From the NCBI GenBank assembly GCA_011947345.1, contig JAAVTG010001010.1, positions 124,001 through 188,000 on the forward strand: a stretch of 64,000 nucleotides of DNA. The letters run 5' to 3'. Shown here piece by piece: positions 53,675-64,000 of this stretch; position 1 is the stretch's first letter; each line of letters begins with the position of its first letter. This DNA is from Phytophthora quininea. Its lineage: Eukaryota > Oomycota > Peronosporomycetes > Peronosporales > Peronosporaceae. The position numbers were made by a program, and so were the translations under genes. The notes beneath the pieces are model-generated. The model was given only the letters and a program-made list of their open reading frames with translations. It made no database searches and had not been told where the DNA came from.

Positions 53675-53799
53675 CGCGTCTTGGCTCGACGGCGAGCGTC
53701 CTGCGCAAGACGAAAACCTAGACGTAGAACGGGCTCAGTCCTCGCACCAAGACGCCCATTTCTTCATGATTGATACCTTCATGCACTGCAACGCCGGAA

Positions 53800-54775
53800 C
53801 TAAACTACAAGTGAATGCCCTAAACGGAGCTCAAGCCCCGTCTCGACTGGCGGCTGCAGCAGCGGGTGCTGCCAGATCTCGTCCATCGAGATGCGTTCGT
53901 CTGGGTCCACGCACAGCATCATGGCCAGCAGGTCCTGCATGCCATCGGAGACCTCTCCGCCGAGCCCCCACGCGTTGAACACGGCCTTGATCCCTCGCTT
54001 GGCCACGTACCGGAAGCCCGGGTCCGAGGGGTCTGCCCGTTCGAACGGTGGCGACGACGTCAGCAGGATGAAGAAGGCGATGCCCGTGGACCAAATGTCG
54101 GCCTTGCGCGGGTCGTAGCACTGGCGCGCCACCACCTCGGGGGCCATGTAGTAGTTCTTACCCACGGTTTCGTCACAGACAAAGCTGCCGGGATTGTTGC
54201 TGTCCTGCTGCACACAGAGCCCGAAATCGGTGAGGACAGCTCGCCCGTTGCGGAGCAAGATGTTCTCGAGACTCACGTCCCGGTGGGCGATGCCGTGGCT
54301 GTGCAGGAACTGCAGCCCCGACAGCACGTCGACGAGGTATTTGTGCGCCGCGCACTCCTGCAGTCTCTTGGAGCCGTCGATGCCGTCGACTAAGCAGCTA
54401 CTTTGAGCTGCTTCGTGCTGGTTGTCCACGGCGGGTGGTGGAGACTGGCTGGATGCAGGCGTCGAGGAGGTCGCCACCGTCGCAGTAGTCCAGCACCACG
54501 TGCAGTTCACCACCGTCTTTGGCCACGAAGTAGCTCTGTATGTTGATGATGTTGGGGTGGCCGCCGAGCGCGCGCACGCGGTTGAGCGTGTCGATCTCGG
54601 TCAGCACGTTTTCGTGCACGATCTCGTGTTTGAGCGACGTCTGCCGCAGCGCCAACTGCAGGTCGATGGTCTTGACCACCACCAGGTCGTGCGTCAGTCG
54701 GTCTCGGCAGAGCAAGATGCTGCCGAAGATGGCCGCGCGCAGCGATGTCACGGTTTCGTAGCGGTTGATCGCCAT
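53800..54775 (-). CDS. Ser/Thr protein kinase, oomycete-type, join in the middle uncertain
   Basis: ATG 54775 (MAINRYETVTSLRAAIFGSI) starts the N-lobe: VVVKTIDL (catalytic Lys), a GGHPNIINIQSYF helix/strand and HVVLDYCDGGDLLDAC. The C-lobe contains AHRDVSLENILLRNG (HRD), VLTDFGLCVQ (DFG) and KNYYMAPEVV (APE), WSTGIAFFILLTSSPPF and RISMDEIWQHPLL, so all catalytic residues are present. Between the lobes (about 54370-54460) the frame changes. An intron starting near the GTCTCC after ATCCAGCCA, or a one-base slip, would explain it; neither is proven. There is little outside the kinase domain. Confidence 0.85.
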
Positions 54776-56120
54776 GGTCGGATGTGGCGCTGAGCTGGCA
54801 AGTTGACGAGTGAGCGCGCGCAAAGTGAGACTGTGCGAGGATGTGCGTGATCGTCTTCGATCTTGTGCCACTCTGCAAACGCTGCGCGGCGCAGGGCAAC
54901 GGCCGACAGAGATCGCGTGGATCCTGGTCGGCCAAAGCGGAAATGGCAGCAGGCTGGCAGCGGCACGCGCCGGCTGTGGTGGGTGTGGGCATGTCCAGGG
55001 CGCTCGGCACCGCTCTTGGGCGTACGTTTTCTTGAAGTTGTAGCGTTCAACTCGACTGCCAGCACTGAAACGGGTGGTAAAGGTAATAAACGCCGCGCCA
55101 GGGCTGAACGGCGAGCAAGACGCTACTGCTCCATGTTGACAAGGTGCTGTCAACCGCTTGAACGTCTAATAGCGCCAGCTCCGTCGTCTGATCCCGGGCT
55201 GGCAGCAAACGACGAGAGCAAGCTCGCCATGAAGTCACGTGGGCTCTGCTGCGGCTGCAGGGCCATCGTCGCCGATTTGTCCGAATCCGCAAAAGTGTTG
55301 AAGTTGTCTCCGCGACGTGGACGTCGTAGAGAGCCGATGAGACCGCCACGAGTTCAAGCCTGCAGTCAAAGCTGAAGCGCTCCTGGTACTAACACGTTCG
55401 AAAACGAAGATAGCCACCACGAACGAGGTCTGTACGCATCAGGTTGACGCAGTCATGCTCGCTGTCTCCGACAGGCTGACAGCACGTGCCTTTGGAATTG
55501 TTCTGCCGCACCGCCGTCTTGTGTACTTGTCGTTTGTCTCAGAGCTCGACTGGCGTTGGTTAGCTTGGCTTGAGAAGGTTCAGCGATATATTTGTCGGGG
55601 AAGTGCTGTGTCGACTTTGGGGTTCCTAGCCTTTTATATGTCAAGCACTGCAGCACGCCAACACTATTTGTGTTGCTCTCTTCGGCAAAACGCGTCGCTC
55701 TTTAGGGAATCAACACAAGTGGGGCTACTGCGCTGAAAAACGAGCTGGACTCACGTTATCGATCCCATTGCCGAACTTGGTCGCCACTGTGCTCGGTGGG
55801 TCGATGAGCGACCTCGTTTCGACCACGGAAACACACCCGAAATTCGATAACGCACGGCATGTGAAGCACTTGGTAGTCCACGGTTCGGGCTGCCAGTCGC
55901 ATTCTGTGCGCAAGATCGGCCGCTAAGACTTTCGTTGATGACAGGAGCATTTGTCTCGAGTCATCGCCACCGCCAGCCTTCCATTTACGAGTTCGATGCC
56001 GAGAATCGGATGACTGCTTACGATCGCCAGGAAGAGCCGACAGGTCTCAACGTGGTCCATGGTGTCGGCATTCTGTGATTTCCCTGCTCAAGCTCAAGCC
56101 TCCAACACGTTTCAACCATC
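54776..56120. other. Intergenic, 1.3 kb, no confident gene
   Basis: On the minus strand, 55370-55210 has a protein-like frame (GDNFNTFADSDKSATMALQP, PRDFMASLLSSFAASPGSDD) ending at a stop near 55165-55170. It lacks an upstream start and could be an exon of a short gene. The other frames here appear to be chance. Part of it is the promoter of the kinase gene. Confidence 0.4.
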
Positions 56121-56234
56121 ATGACTCTGGAGACCTCGCTCTACCTGCTTGCGACGCTAGTTGTGCTCGCAATCGCGCTGCTATCTGGCCATGGAACCAA
56201 CGCCGTCATGATCGAAGCCAAGTGCTGCCTGTAA
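56121..56234 (+). CDS. Tiny secreted or membrane peptide A (37 residues)
   Basis: ATG 56121 encodes a hydrophobic leader (SLYLLATLVVLAIALLSGHG) followed by a short mature part ending EAKCCL. It shares with peptide B (56711) the upstream block CAAGCTCAAGCCTCCA, the signal-peptide design and a CCL motif near the C-terminus. The two probably derive from one duplicated gene, this copy being shorter. Confidence 0.5.
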   Translation: MTLETSLYLLATLVVLAIALLSGHGTNAVMIEAKCCL

Positions 56235-56710
56235 GAGAACAAGTCGCTGTTGAAAGTCAAGCTTGAGTCGGTACGAGGCGTAGCATCAGCCAAGCGTAAT
56301 AACGCACCAATGAATGTATGTGCTGCGGAACCACGATGCTGGATGTTGCCAACGTTTTGAAAGCTTCGACAACGTCCAGGACCGCTCTAAACACCATCCA
56401 GTTTTTGTCAACTAGATACACCAACGCTATTGAAGGGAACACCACGATTTTTAGCTGTTGACCGCAGCTTTATCAAGGCATTGGAGTCATGCGCGGTCGG
56501 TCCGAGACGATGGCTTGTGTATCGACCGAGTTTGCTGGTCGTGAAATCTCCGCACCACAAGTTTGCGCTGGTGCCCCGTTGATTCGGCGAGCAAGTCGAC
56601 AGTATTTCCCCTTTTGGGCTGCCAACCCCGCAACGAAGACGTCGCGATCGGTTCATGTCATTCTCAAACTTGCCTTCACAAGCTCAAGCCTCCAGCCACC
56701 ACCACCGACC
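56235..56710. other. Intergenic, 476 bp, between the two small peptides
   Basis: Nothing recognised except the initiator-like element at 56658-56671. Confidence 0.45.
56658..56671 (+). promoter_or_regulatory. Initiator-like element before peptide B
   Basis: TCATTCTCAAACTT, 40-53 bases upstream of ATG 56711, fits the oomycete initiator core (TCATTYYNCAAWTT-like). Confidence 0.4.
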
Positions 56711-56884
56711 ATGGCCAAGTTCGTCTACATCGCCGCCCTTCTCCTCATCGCCGTGGCCACCCCGCTGACCTTCGCGACTTCGGACGACCTCATCCAGCGC
56801 GAACTGGCCTCGGCCGCGGAGAACTCCTCGGCCATCGCCTTCAACTCGACGCTGGAGGAGCGCTGCTGCCTCGACGTCGCCTAG
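56711..56884 (+). CDS. Small secreted peptide B (57 residues)
   Basis: ATG 56711 with signal peptide MAKFVYIAALLLIAVATPLTFA, then an acidic, Ser/Ala-rich mature region (SDDLIQRELASAAENSS, FNSTLEERCCLDVA) of about 35 residues with one NST glycosylation site and a Cys pair near the end. GC-rich, strongly biased codon use suggests real coding. The family is not recognised; size and leader fit a secreted peptide. Confidence 0.6.
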   Translation: MAKFVYIAALLLIAVATPLTFATSDDLIQRELASAAENSSAIAFNSTLEERCCLDVA

Positions 56885-57191
56885 GCACTCGCCACCGGAA
56901 GCGAGGACGTGCACGAACTCTTCAAGATTGAATTGAACTGAACCACAACTACATGTAGCAGTGTGCCTCGGATAAACCCTCAACAAGTTTCTCGGTCGTA
57001 AAAGTCCACAAGCTCCTTGGTTTAGCTTCGGGTTTGTCAAAATGTCTTGAGAAGTCTCGGCCGTTGGTGCTGCCAGCATGTTATAACCGGCTGGAAGCTT
57101 GTCAGGTTGCACCGATACGTGGCTCCCGATCTAAACAGGTTGCACCGCACGCTCACTCACTTTCGATTCCGACACCACCACCACACCAAGC
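56885..57191. other. Intergenic, 307 bp, upstream of elicitin 3
   Basis: Contains the elicitin 3 promoter, with an initiator-like GCTCACTCACTTTCG at 57151-57165. Nothing else seen. Confidence 0.45.
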
Positions 57192-57551
57192 ATGACGTCC
57201 TCAATTCGCGCAGTCTTCTCCATCTTGACGATCGCTTCTTTCTTGGCGCTTGCAATTGCCAGCGAGTGCGACGACACGCTGCTGACGGCTCTGCAACCAC
57301 TGAAGACGAACGCCGACTACGCCACGTGCCAAGGCGACGCCACCGCCGCCGCGATCTGCGCCAGTTCGGCCTGCACTTCGCTCATGACTCCTCTCTCGAA
57401 ACTGCAACTTCCCGCCTGTGAAATCTCGTTCAAGGGCGTCGTATTCAACACCACGGACCTCCACACGCTCGACGCCAACAAGTGCAACGAAAAGTCCACC
57501 ACCATCTCCAACGCCGTCATGCTCAGGACGATTCTCCGGCTGCTGGACTAG
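57192..57551 (+). CDS. Elicitin-like protein 3
   Basis: 119 residues, unbroken. Signal peptide MTSSIRAVFSILTIASFLALAIA, then six Cys in elicitin spacing (SECDD, YATCQGD, ICASSAC, PACEIS, NKCNEK). A short tail (STTISNAVMLRTILRLLD) ends in a hydrophobic helix but lacks a GPI-like linker. Unlike the tandem pair at 45.7-46.8 kb it lies alone. Secreted sterol-binding protein by family. Confidence 0.88.
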   Translation: MTSSIRAVFSILTIASFLALAIASECDDTLLTALQPLKTNADYATCQGDATAAAICASSACTSLMTPLSKLQLPACEISFKGVVFNTTDLHTLDANKCNEKSTTISNAVMLRTILRLLD

Positions 57552-57600
57552 CACTTTACCCATTTCAATAATATATTTACCCATTTCGGCCATCACCACC

Positions 57601-58509
57601 ATGAACCTCTTGGACGATCTGCCGGCTGCCCATGACGGCGACGCGGGCGATGACCACGCGCTTCTGCGGCTGCACGTGAGTCCAACAGCACTGCACGACG
57701 CCAGCGACGACGGCGGAGCCCTGCAGGACGACGATGGCGCCCACTACGCCCCGCAGGCCGCCAGCCAGTCGCTCCGAGCGACGCGCAGTCGCCGCAAGAT
57801 TGGCAAGGGCATCCAACTGATCCTGCTGAGGAAGTACGTGCAGAGGGCAAGGCAATTGAACCGATTACCGGACCGCGCCGCCACGGAGCAGCTGCTGGAG
57901 CAGGGCTACGACGAGTTCTACTACCAGGGAGGCAACCTGAACGAGCCGCGACTCGGGTACGCGGCGTTCCTCAAATTGGTGCGCAACCGACGCTGTGAGG
58001 TGGCCAGGCAGACCAGAGGAAGCGGACTGCAGCAGCGGTGAGCTCGCGGTGCATGTTTGTGGGGGTGTTTACAAGGCATTAAGTGGCCGGTTGACGTTTG
58101 TAGAGGGACGAGACGACACCAGAAGGAGCAGGCGGAGATCCGGGCGCTGATCGACGAGCTGGAGCACGTTCGGCAGGCGCAGAGTCGCAATGCCAATGAG
58201 TATGAAGCGGTAGAGACGAGTGCAGGAGGAGAGCAGACCGACACAGTGGCGACGGAGACGACCGTGCCGATGCTCTCGGACTCGTCGTCCATGATTGGAG
58301 ACACGACGCCCGACGGAGGCGTGTCTGCTGGAGATCTACCAGAGGCAGAGACGTACTCAACCGTGATGCCTGCACCTAACAGCGACGACGTCGCCATCTC
58401 GCGAGCCAAGCTGGACTTGCTGCGTATGGCGCAGGAGACGCTGATCGCGCAGAAGAAGATTCTAGAGGAAGTGCGCGCCATGGAGCAGCGCGTCGCCGAC
58501 ATCCATTAG
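57601..58509 (+). CDS. Acidic/coiled-coil protein, function unknown
   Basis: Exons 57601-58037 and 58104-58509 (66-bp intron, phase 2) give 280 residues with no break. The first third is acidic (DDLPAAHDGDAGDDHALLRL). Then a basic helical block (RATRSRRKIGKGIQLILLRK), a YGxD-type segment (LLEQGYDEFYYQGGNLNEPR) and, in exon 2, charged coils (KEQAEIRALIDELEHVRQAQ; AKLDLLRMAQETLIAQKKIL) with a Ser/Thr-acidic linker. Start: first ATG, 49 bases after the elicitin stop. No family recognised. Confidence 0.7.
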
Positions 58510-58857
58510 CGGTAGCAATGCAATATATACATACGATCCAAGCTAGGATAACACGACAATGTAAACTGCAGCCAAACAAAAAGCATGTTGAAGTGCCGTT
58601 ACCTTTACTATACGTATATTTCCGGTAATATTTCACTCCATATCAAGGTTCCGGATACCTCTTTGAATCATCTCAACCAACTGTCCGGATATCATCCATC
58701 GTCATTTCGACGCATTCCACTTGGCAGCAGCAGATACGTGTCCCCCAGCCTTCTCTGCTGCCGTCTGCTGCGCCTACCACCGCTTCCCAAGTGCCACAAT
58801 CTCTTCCCAAGACACTCACACACCTGCTGACCCCCACCACGCCCCGTTTGCGCGGCC
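58510..58857. other. Intergenic, 348 bp, promoter of the ARF-GEF gene
   Basis: Pyrimidine-rich stretch 58740-58850 before ATG 58858. Nothing else recognised. Confidence 0.45.
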
Positions 58858-61800
58858 ATGAACTGCGTCAAGGGCGAGATCCACAATGTGCTGAGCATGA
58901 TGCGCGTGAACGCCCGCTGGGCCTCCGTGGACCGCTTCACGCAGGAGATCCCGGCCTCCACGCAGTCGCCCATGATGCGCGCCTTCAAGCAGCTGCACTA
59001 TGAGCTGCAGAGCGTCACAGACCTGGCCGACGTCGACACCGTCACGTACCTGCTGCCCTTCGTCATGGTCATCGAGTCGGAACGCACCAGCGGCTTCATT
59101 ACGGGCGCCGCCATCTCTGCCATCAACAAATTCCTGCTTTACGGACTCATCACTAGTGAGTCGCTACGTGCAGACGTGGCTATCAATCGGATCGCTGTCT
59201 GTGTGTCGAGATGTAGGTTTGAAGAGACCCATAGAGCCGACGACGAGGCCGTGCTCATGAAACTGCTAGAGCTTGTGGAGTACTGTGTCCGATGCGATGC
59301 AGGACACTTGATCTCGGGGATAGTATGTGGAAGATGCTGCAGCTGTGCTACAGTATTCGATGCCAGCCGAGATCCAGCATGCACTTGTGCAGGTCGGCAG
59401 ATAACACGCTGTCGCACTTGGTACTGACGGTGTTTGATCGTATTAATGAGTTGGAGCCAATGAAGAACCAGGCGATGACACAGCAGAACGGAGCGGAGAA
59501 ACAGGAACAGACGCAGGACGAAGAGGACGAGAACCCACGACCTCCGTACGATGGACATTTGGAAATCGATCTGGAGGAGAGACCGAAAGAAATGAACTCG
59601 CCACTAGTGGAGCCAACCGCCGACTCTGCGAAAGCTGTGGACAAGCCGTACGGCATCCCGTTGTTGGAGCGGATTCTACACTTCATTTCGGGACTCATCT
59701 CGCCCACGGACAATGAAGAAGCGACGTGTGTACTGGGATTGCGCCTAATTAATGTTGTGCTGGAAACGGCAGGTACAGGACTCGGGAATCACCCATGTTT
59801 GGTGTCGGTTCTGCAAGGGGATCTGTCCAAGTTCTTGCTGCAGAACTCGGAGACGGAGGAGCTGGCTATTCTATCGCTGACACTGCGCGTTGTGTTCAAT
59901 TTATTCAACTCAATCAAGGACCATCTCAAGGTACAGCTGGAAGTGTTCTTCACCAGCGTACACATGCGAATTATCGACTCGCGCTCCTGTTCAGACGAGC
60001 AAAAGGAGCTAGCGTTGGAGTCGCTGCTTGAGTTCTGCCGCGAGCCTGCGCTCATGTTGGACCTGTATATTAACTACGACTGCGACGTTCATTGCACCAA
60101 CTTATTCGAAGTGCTGTGCAAGTCGTTGGCGCGGAACTGTCAATCCATGTCAGGTCCAGATGGCAACTTAAACGCGCTGACGCTGCTATGTCTTGAAGGT
60201 CTTCTCGCAGTGGTGGAGTCCATTGCACGGAGGTGTCCATTGAATGCCCCAACAAAGTCAGGATCGAGGGTGTTTGGGAACAGCTCGGGTGTTCTATCCC
60301 TAAAGGGCTCAGATCTCGCGCGCTTTACGGCTGGGACAAGTCCCGGCACTGAGAGCTCATCTGGAGAATTCCCGTAGAAGATATTTCGCCCATGTCATCT
60401 GTACGAGATCTCATGCATCTTGTCATGTCAGGCAGCGAGAGCGAGTCCGACTCGGAGCAAAGCGAGCCTGACAATCCGGCCGACCAACTTGCGTGGTTAC
60501 ACACCGCTCGTGAACGAACCGCTGAGGTGCTGCAACAGCGCAAACGTGCCAAAAAGCGCTATGCCTTGGCGGCGGAAAAGTTCAACAACGATCAGAAAAA
60601 CTGGATGGCGTTCTCGCAGCAAATTGGGCTGTTGCCAGAGAAGCTAACACCGGAGTCGGTTGCTTCGTTCCTGCTGCACACTCCTGGACTGAACAAGACG
60701 CTCATTGGTGATTATATTGGCGACGGGCCTGTCGAGAAGTATCCTTTCAATGCTGCCGTTCGAGACGCATATGTAGCAATGTTCGACTTCCGATCGGCCC
60801 ACTCCTTAGACGAAGCACTTCGCATGTTCTTGGCAAAGTTCCGTCTCCTGGCGAGGCCCAAAAGATTGATCGGATGATGGAAGCGTTCTCCAAACAGTTT
60901 TATTTGCAAGCAGGGTCATCAGGGCCGCTTGCCGATGCGGACGCAGCGTACGTACTGGCTTTCAGTATCATCATGCTCAACACGGACCTGCACTCGGATC
61001 ATATCGCTAAGAAAATGACCACGGACGAGTTCGTTCGCAACAACCGTGGCATCAATGCTGGCCAGGATTTACCCACGGAGTATTTGACGGAATTGTACTA
61101 CAATATTCTAGAGAAGGAGATCCAAATGCAGCACGATGTGTCAGACTTTATGGAGTCGTCCTCGACGGTGGATCGATACTCGATGCAATGGGACGGCGTG
61201 TTGAAGCGGTCCGAAAACGTGGTTGGTGCCAGCTTCACTTCCAACACTAGCATCCTAAAGCTGCGTGCTGGTTTGTACGAGAAAGATATGTTCAACTTGA
61301 TCTCTGAAGGTACGATCAAGTGTATCCTGCTGGCTTTCGAGAAGACGTGCGACTTGAACAACATGGAGAGGGCCTTGGAAGGGCTGAGCAACTGCGCAAA
61401 GATCATGTTGTACTACGACATGAACGATGACTTTAACAAGATCATGGGGGCGCTAGCGTCGTACTTCCTGACCTTTTCCCACGGTGTTTTGAGCGGCGAG
61501 AAGGTGTATGTTCCTCCGAAATCAAGTGGGAACGTACTAAAGCATTCAAATCCAGGTCTCGCTTCGCCATCGTCTGATCAGCGGTCGCCCGAGGTAATCG
61601 GAGAACGCATTGTGCATCGACGAGGATGATGGCTCTGAGGTCGAGGTGTTAGCGTTCGCCACAGCCGACTGGCGCCATAGAAGAAGACTTTGTGCTAGGC
61701 GCGAAAACTCGCCGCGCGCTTCTTTCATTGAAGCTGTTATTCCAGTTCGTCCAGAACAAAAGCGAGTACTTCCGTAAGGGCTGGGCCAATGTCGTCGAGT

Positions 61801-63918
61801 GTGTGCTGATGTTTAACGAGTTAGATGCCGTCCCTACTTCGCTTGTAGAGATCGACGACTTTGTGGATTCGCGTGGCGTTCCTTTGCCACCGATGCAAGG
61901 CGGCGCTTCCACTCACGCGCCTTCACCACCAAAGTCGTCTTCTCCTGGTCGCGGCCAAGCCGGAACTGGCCTCTCCGGTAAGACCAGAGAGCGCTCTCGA
62001 CGCCAAGCAGAGCGTCAGGCAGCCATTCGTAGTCGCATGAAGAGCATGACGCAAGCCAGTCATGGCACTGCGTACGGCAGCCAAGGTCAAAACGTCAACA
62101 GCGGATCCCTTTGGGGTTCATTGTCCTACTACTTGTGGGCCGAAGAGGAGAAAGTTGACGAGAGCTTCTCGCTCGTCAACAAGATGCTCCGTGAAGAGGT
62201 GCTAAAACTTGGCGGCGGCATCCTCGAGAAGGAGAACTGGCTGCGCTTGGCCAGGAAACTGCAAGAGCAGTCCTTGACGAGCTTGCTCGAGACGTTGATC
62301 TCGTGTCGCGACCCGTTCAAGTGCATCCTGCAACCTTCTGACTCGGGCGTCGACGCTATGATGCAGGAGAACGCGATCTTGGTGCTGGAGCTCAGTGTCG
62401 ATATCATTCTCGTCAATGCTCATCGTATCTTGCAGCTGAACTTGTGGGACTCGTTCCACTTGTATGCCAAACGCATTCTTTCGACTCCGCTCAATGAGCT
62501 TCACATGCAAGGGCTCGTTGAGCGCGTCGTTGTGCACATTTTGCGTGTTAGCATCCGCCTCTTCCACGACGAGAAGGTGCGTCCAAAGCTTATGGCGACT
62601 CTGGAGCTACTCTTGACAATGGACAAGGACATGTACAAGGCACTCAGCGATAGATTGGCGTCTGGAATCACCATGCTGCTCAAGGCAAACCTCGTGTACA
62701 TGCACGACTTCCATGACTGGGAAGTCCTCTTGGGCATTCTGCAGAATGTAGTCGAGTTCATGAACAGCCGACTGGCTTGCTGGGAGAGCGTGCTTGTGCT
62801 TGCTGAAGGAGGACACTTGAACGACGATACCTTTACGCCTTGGATGGCGCTCTGCAGTAGCTTTGTCCGCCACCGCACATCTTACGCAGTGGACGCGCTA
62901 AAGCTGCTGCAAGGCGTCGCCAACAGCGACAACACGTACAAGATGAACGGCAGCTCGTGGCTGCAAGTCATGAAGGTAATGCTTCGTTATCTGAATGACC
63001 GCCCACCGGTGGCTAAGACTGCGTGGGACTGCTTGCGGAATTCGCTGCTGCTTCCTGGAGTGCCCGTCGCCAAGGACACGTGGAAGCAGTGCTTTGACGA
63101 GGTGATCTTCGCGTTCGATGACCAGGTAAGCAACGGGTCTGTCAACAAGGCGCGAGATGCGCCTCTTTACAGTGTCACGCTCTTGTCCAAGACCTTCCTT
63201 CACAATCTGAGCGTGCTGATGGAGCTGCCAAATTTCCCAGAGCTGTGGCTGAGTGTGCTGCGTCGACTAGCGAGCAAGTTGGTGCCGTCGAGCTCGCATT
63301 CGATGTCATCGCAGCAGGCCACGATCGTATTCGAAACGACCTTGCAGTCGCTGTATAATCTGCTGCTTGTACTGAAGGCCGAGGATATTCTAGAGCGAGC
63401 GAGCACCGAAGGCAGAACGGAAACACTCTTTGACGAGACCTGTAGTGTTATTGATGCCATCTGTCCGCACTTGAAGGAGCAGCTTGGATTAGTGGCAGAA
63501 GACGTAGCGATTGAGATGCCTGCCACCAGCCAAGCGACAGACAAGATGGCAGAGCCCAGTGAGGAAGTATCTGCTGCATCAGAGACTCCGGTCGAGGCAA
63601 AGAGAACGTCTCGGAATTGTCACCGGAAAGACACGAGGTCAGTGAAGATGCTGATACTACCGCAGCTGACGAGGAGACTCTGGCGCGATTAATCCCCGAG
63701 AGCGAAGTTGAGCTACAAGAATCCGATGGGGACGTAGCGGAGACGGCGGCATCAGTTGAAGTAGAAGTTCGACCCTCATGCCATTAGAAGAACCGGAGCA
63801 GCCGCCAGCTACTGCTCCCAGCGGATACACCACGCTGGAGACGGTCATCATCGGCGATGGTACGTTTGGCGTCAAGGTGGACGAAGTCATCGTGGACGAG
63901 ATCACCGAGGCTGTCTAA
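58858..63918 (+). CDS. GBF1/GNOM-type ARF guanine-nucleotide exchange factor (Sec7), several single-base breaks
   Basis: The N-terminus MNCVKGEIHNVLSMMRVNAR is the DCB start of the GBF1/GNOM group. It continues with VSRCRFEETHRADDEAVLMK, SHLVLTVFDRI and the HUS-like region (CREPALMLDLYINYDCD). The Sec7 domain (about 60600-61060) has LLHTPGLNKTLIGDYIGD, the catalytic-finger region around 60840 and FSIIMLNTDLHSD. HDS repeats follow, with QNKSEYFRKGWANVVECVLM. Breaks at 59316-59319 (GGGG), 60371-60373 (CCC), 60847-60848 (CC, inside the Sec7 active-site loop), 63599-63601 (AAA) and 63773-63775 (CCC) are each fixed by one base. With those and a 53-bp intron at 61612-61664 the total is exactly 1671 codons. 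It activates ARF GTPases at the Golgi. Confidence 0.93.
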
Positions 63919-64000
63919 ATGTCTGTAATGCAAAAAAGAAAAGTATCTTCTCAACAACTGCAGAGAACAACTGCGGTGACGCTGCTGGCCGTAGAGTGGT

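Noticed and set aside
1..64000. Programmed ribosomal frameshifting as the explanation for repeated frame changes
   Set aside because: Too many unrelated genes, no slippery-site plus structure pattern, and the same slips differ between two copies in the inverted repeat.
1..64000. CRISPR arrays, tRNA or rRNA genes, plasmid or phage signals
   Set aside because: Looked for by eye on both strands; no repeat-spacer pattern, cloverleaf or rRNA block was noticed. tRNAs cannot be fully excluded without a scan.

Overview
The window looks like nuclear DNA of a plant-pathogenic oomycete of the Phytophthora type. The evidence is: short GT-AG introns (53-112 bp where both ends could be fixed), three elicitin-like proteins, an effector with a signal peptide followed by RLLR and EER, a Crinkler-type NTPase, a candidate oomycete copper oxygenase (AA17-like), a bZIP factor with Cys in place of the invariant basic-region Asn, and several secreted tyrosinases. 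No species is claimed. There is no sign of bacterial gene layout, CRISPR or insertion sequences.

Layout. 1-11 kb: housekeeping genes (CWF19-like splicing protein, small mitochondrial protein, SAC1 phosphoinositide phosphatase, flavin-reductase-like protein, aquaglyceroporin, J-domain/multi-TM protein) with a Crinkler-like NTPase between SAC1 and the flavin reductase. 11-19 kb: secreted genes (candidate LPMO, two tyrosinases, and a third tyrosinase locus reduced to its C-terminal module). 19-33 kb: a large FN3/kelch/P-domain protein, then a 3.9-kb inverted duplication (arms 23405-27323 and 28702-32618) carrying a PLP-enzyme gene and a bZIP gene in each arm. Its 1.4-kb spacer holds the RxLR-type effector. 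33-39 kb: UPF0489 protein, Myb/SANT-like protein and RNA polymerase III second subunit. 39-47 kb: two divergent tyrosinases (one with its first copper site gone), an MTA/SAH-deaminase-like amidohydrolase, two elicitins and a small secreted protein. 47-64 kb: coiled-coil protein, TBC RabGAP, D-amino-acid oxidase ending in SKL, GNAT acetyltransferase, protein kinase, two tiny secreted peptides, a third elicitin, a coiled-coil protein and a GBF1/GNOM-type ARF exchange factor.

The most important technical observation is that about twenty reading-frame breaks sit in otherwise well-conserved genes, including essential ones (Pol III RPC2, ARF-GEF Sec7 domain). Most are explained by one missing base in a short homopolymer, usually G or C. 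The two arms of the inverted duplication show the same kind of difference between themselves. Many apparent pseudogenes here are therefore probably consensus errors. A few breaks do not fit that pattern and may be real decay: the third tyrosinase locus, the left-arm PLP copy, the truncated FN3 copy and the in-frame stop downstream of the effector.

Biologically, the region mixes conserved cell machinery with islands of secreted and host-interaction genes. Gene duplication (tandem, inverted and dispersed) is the main visible force in those islands.
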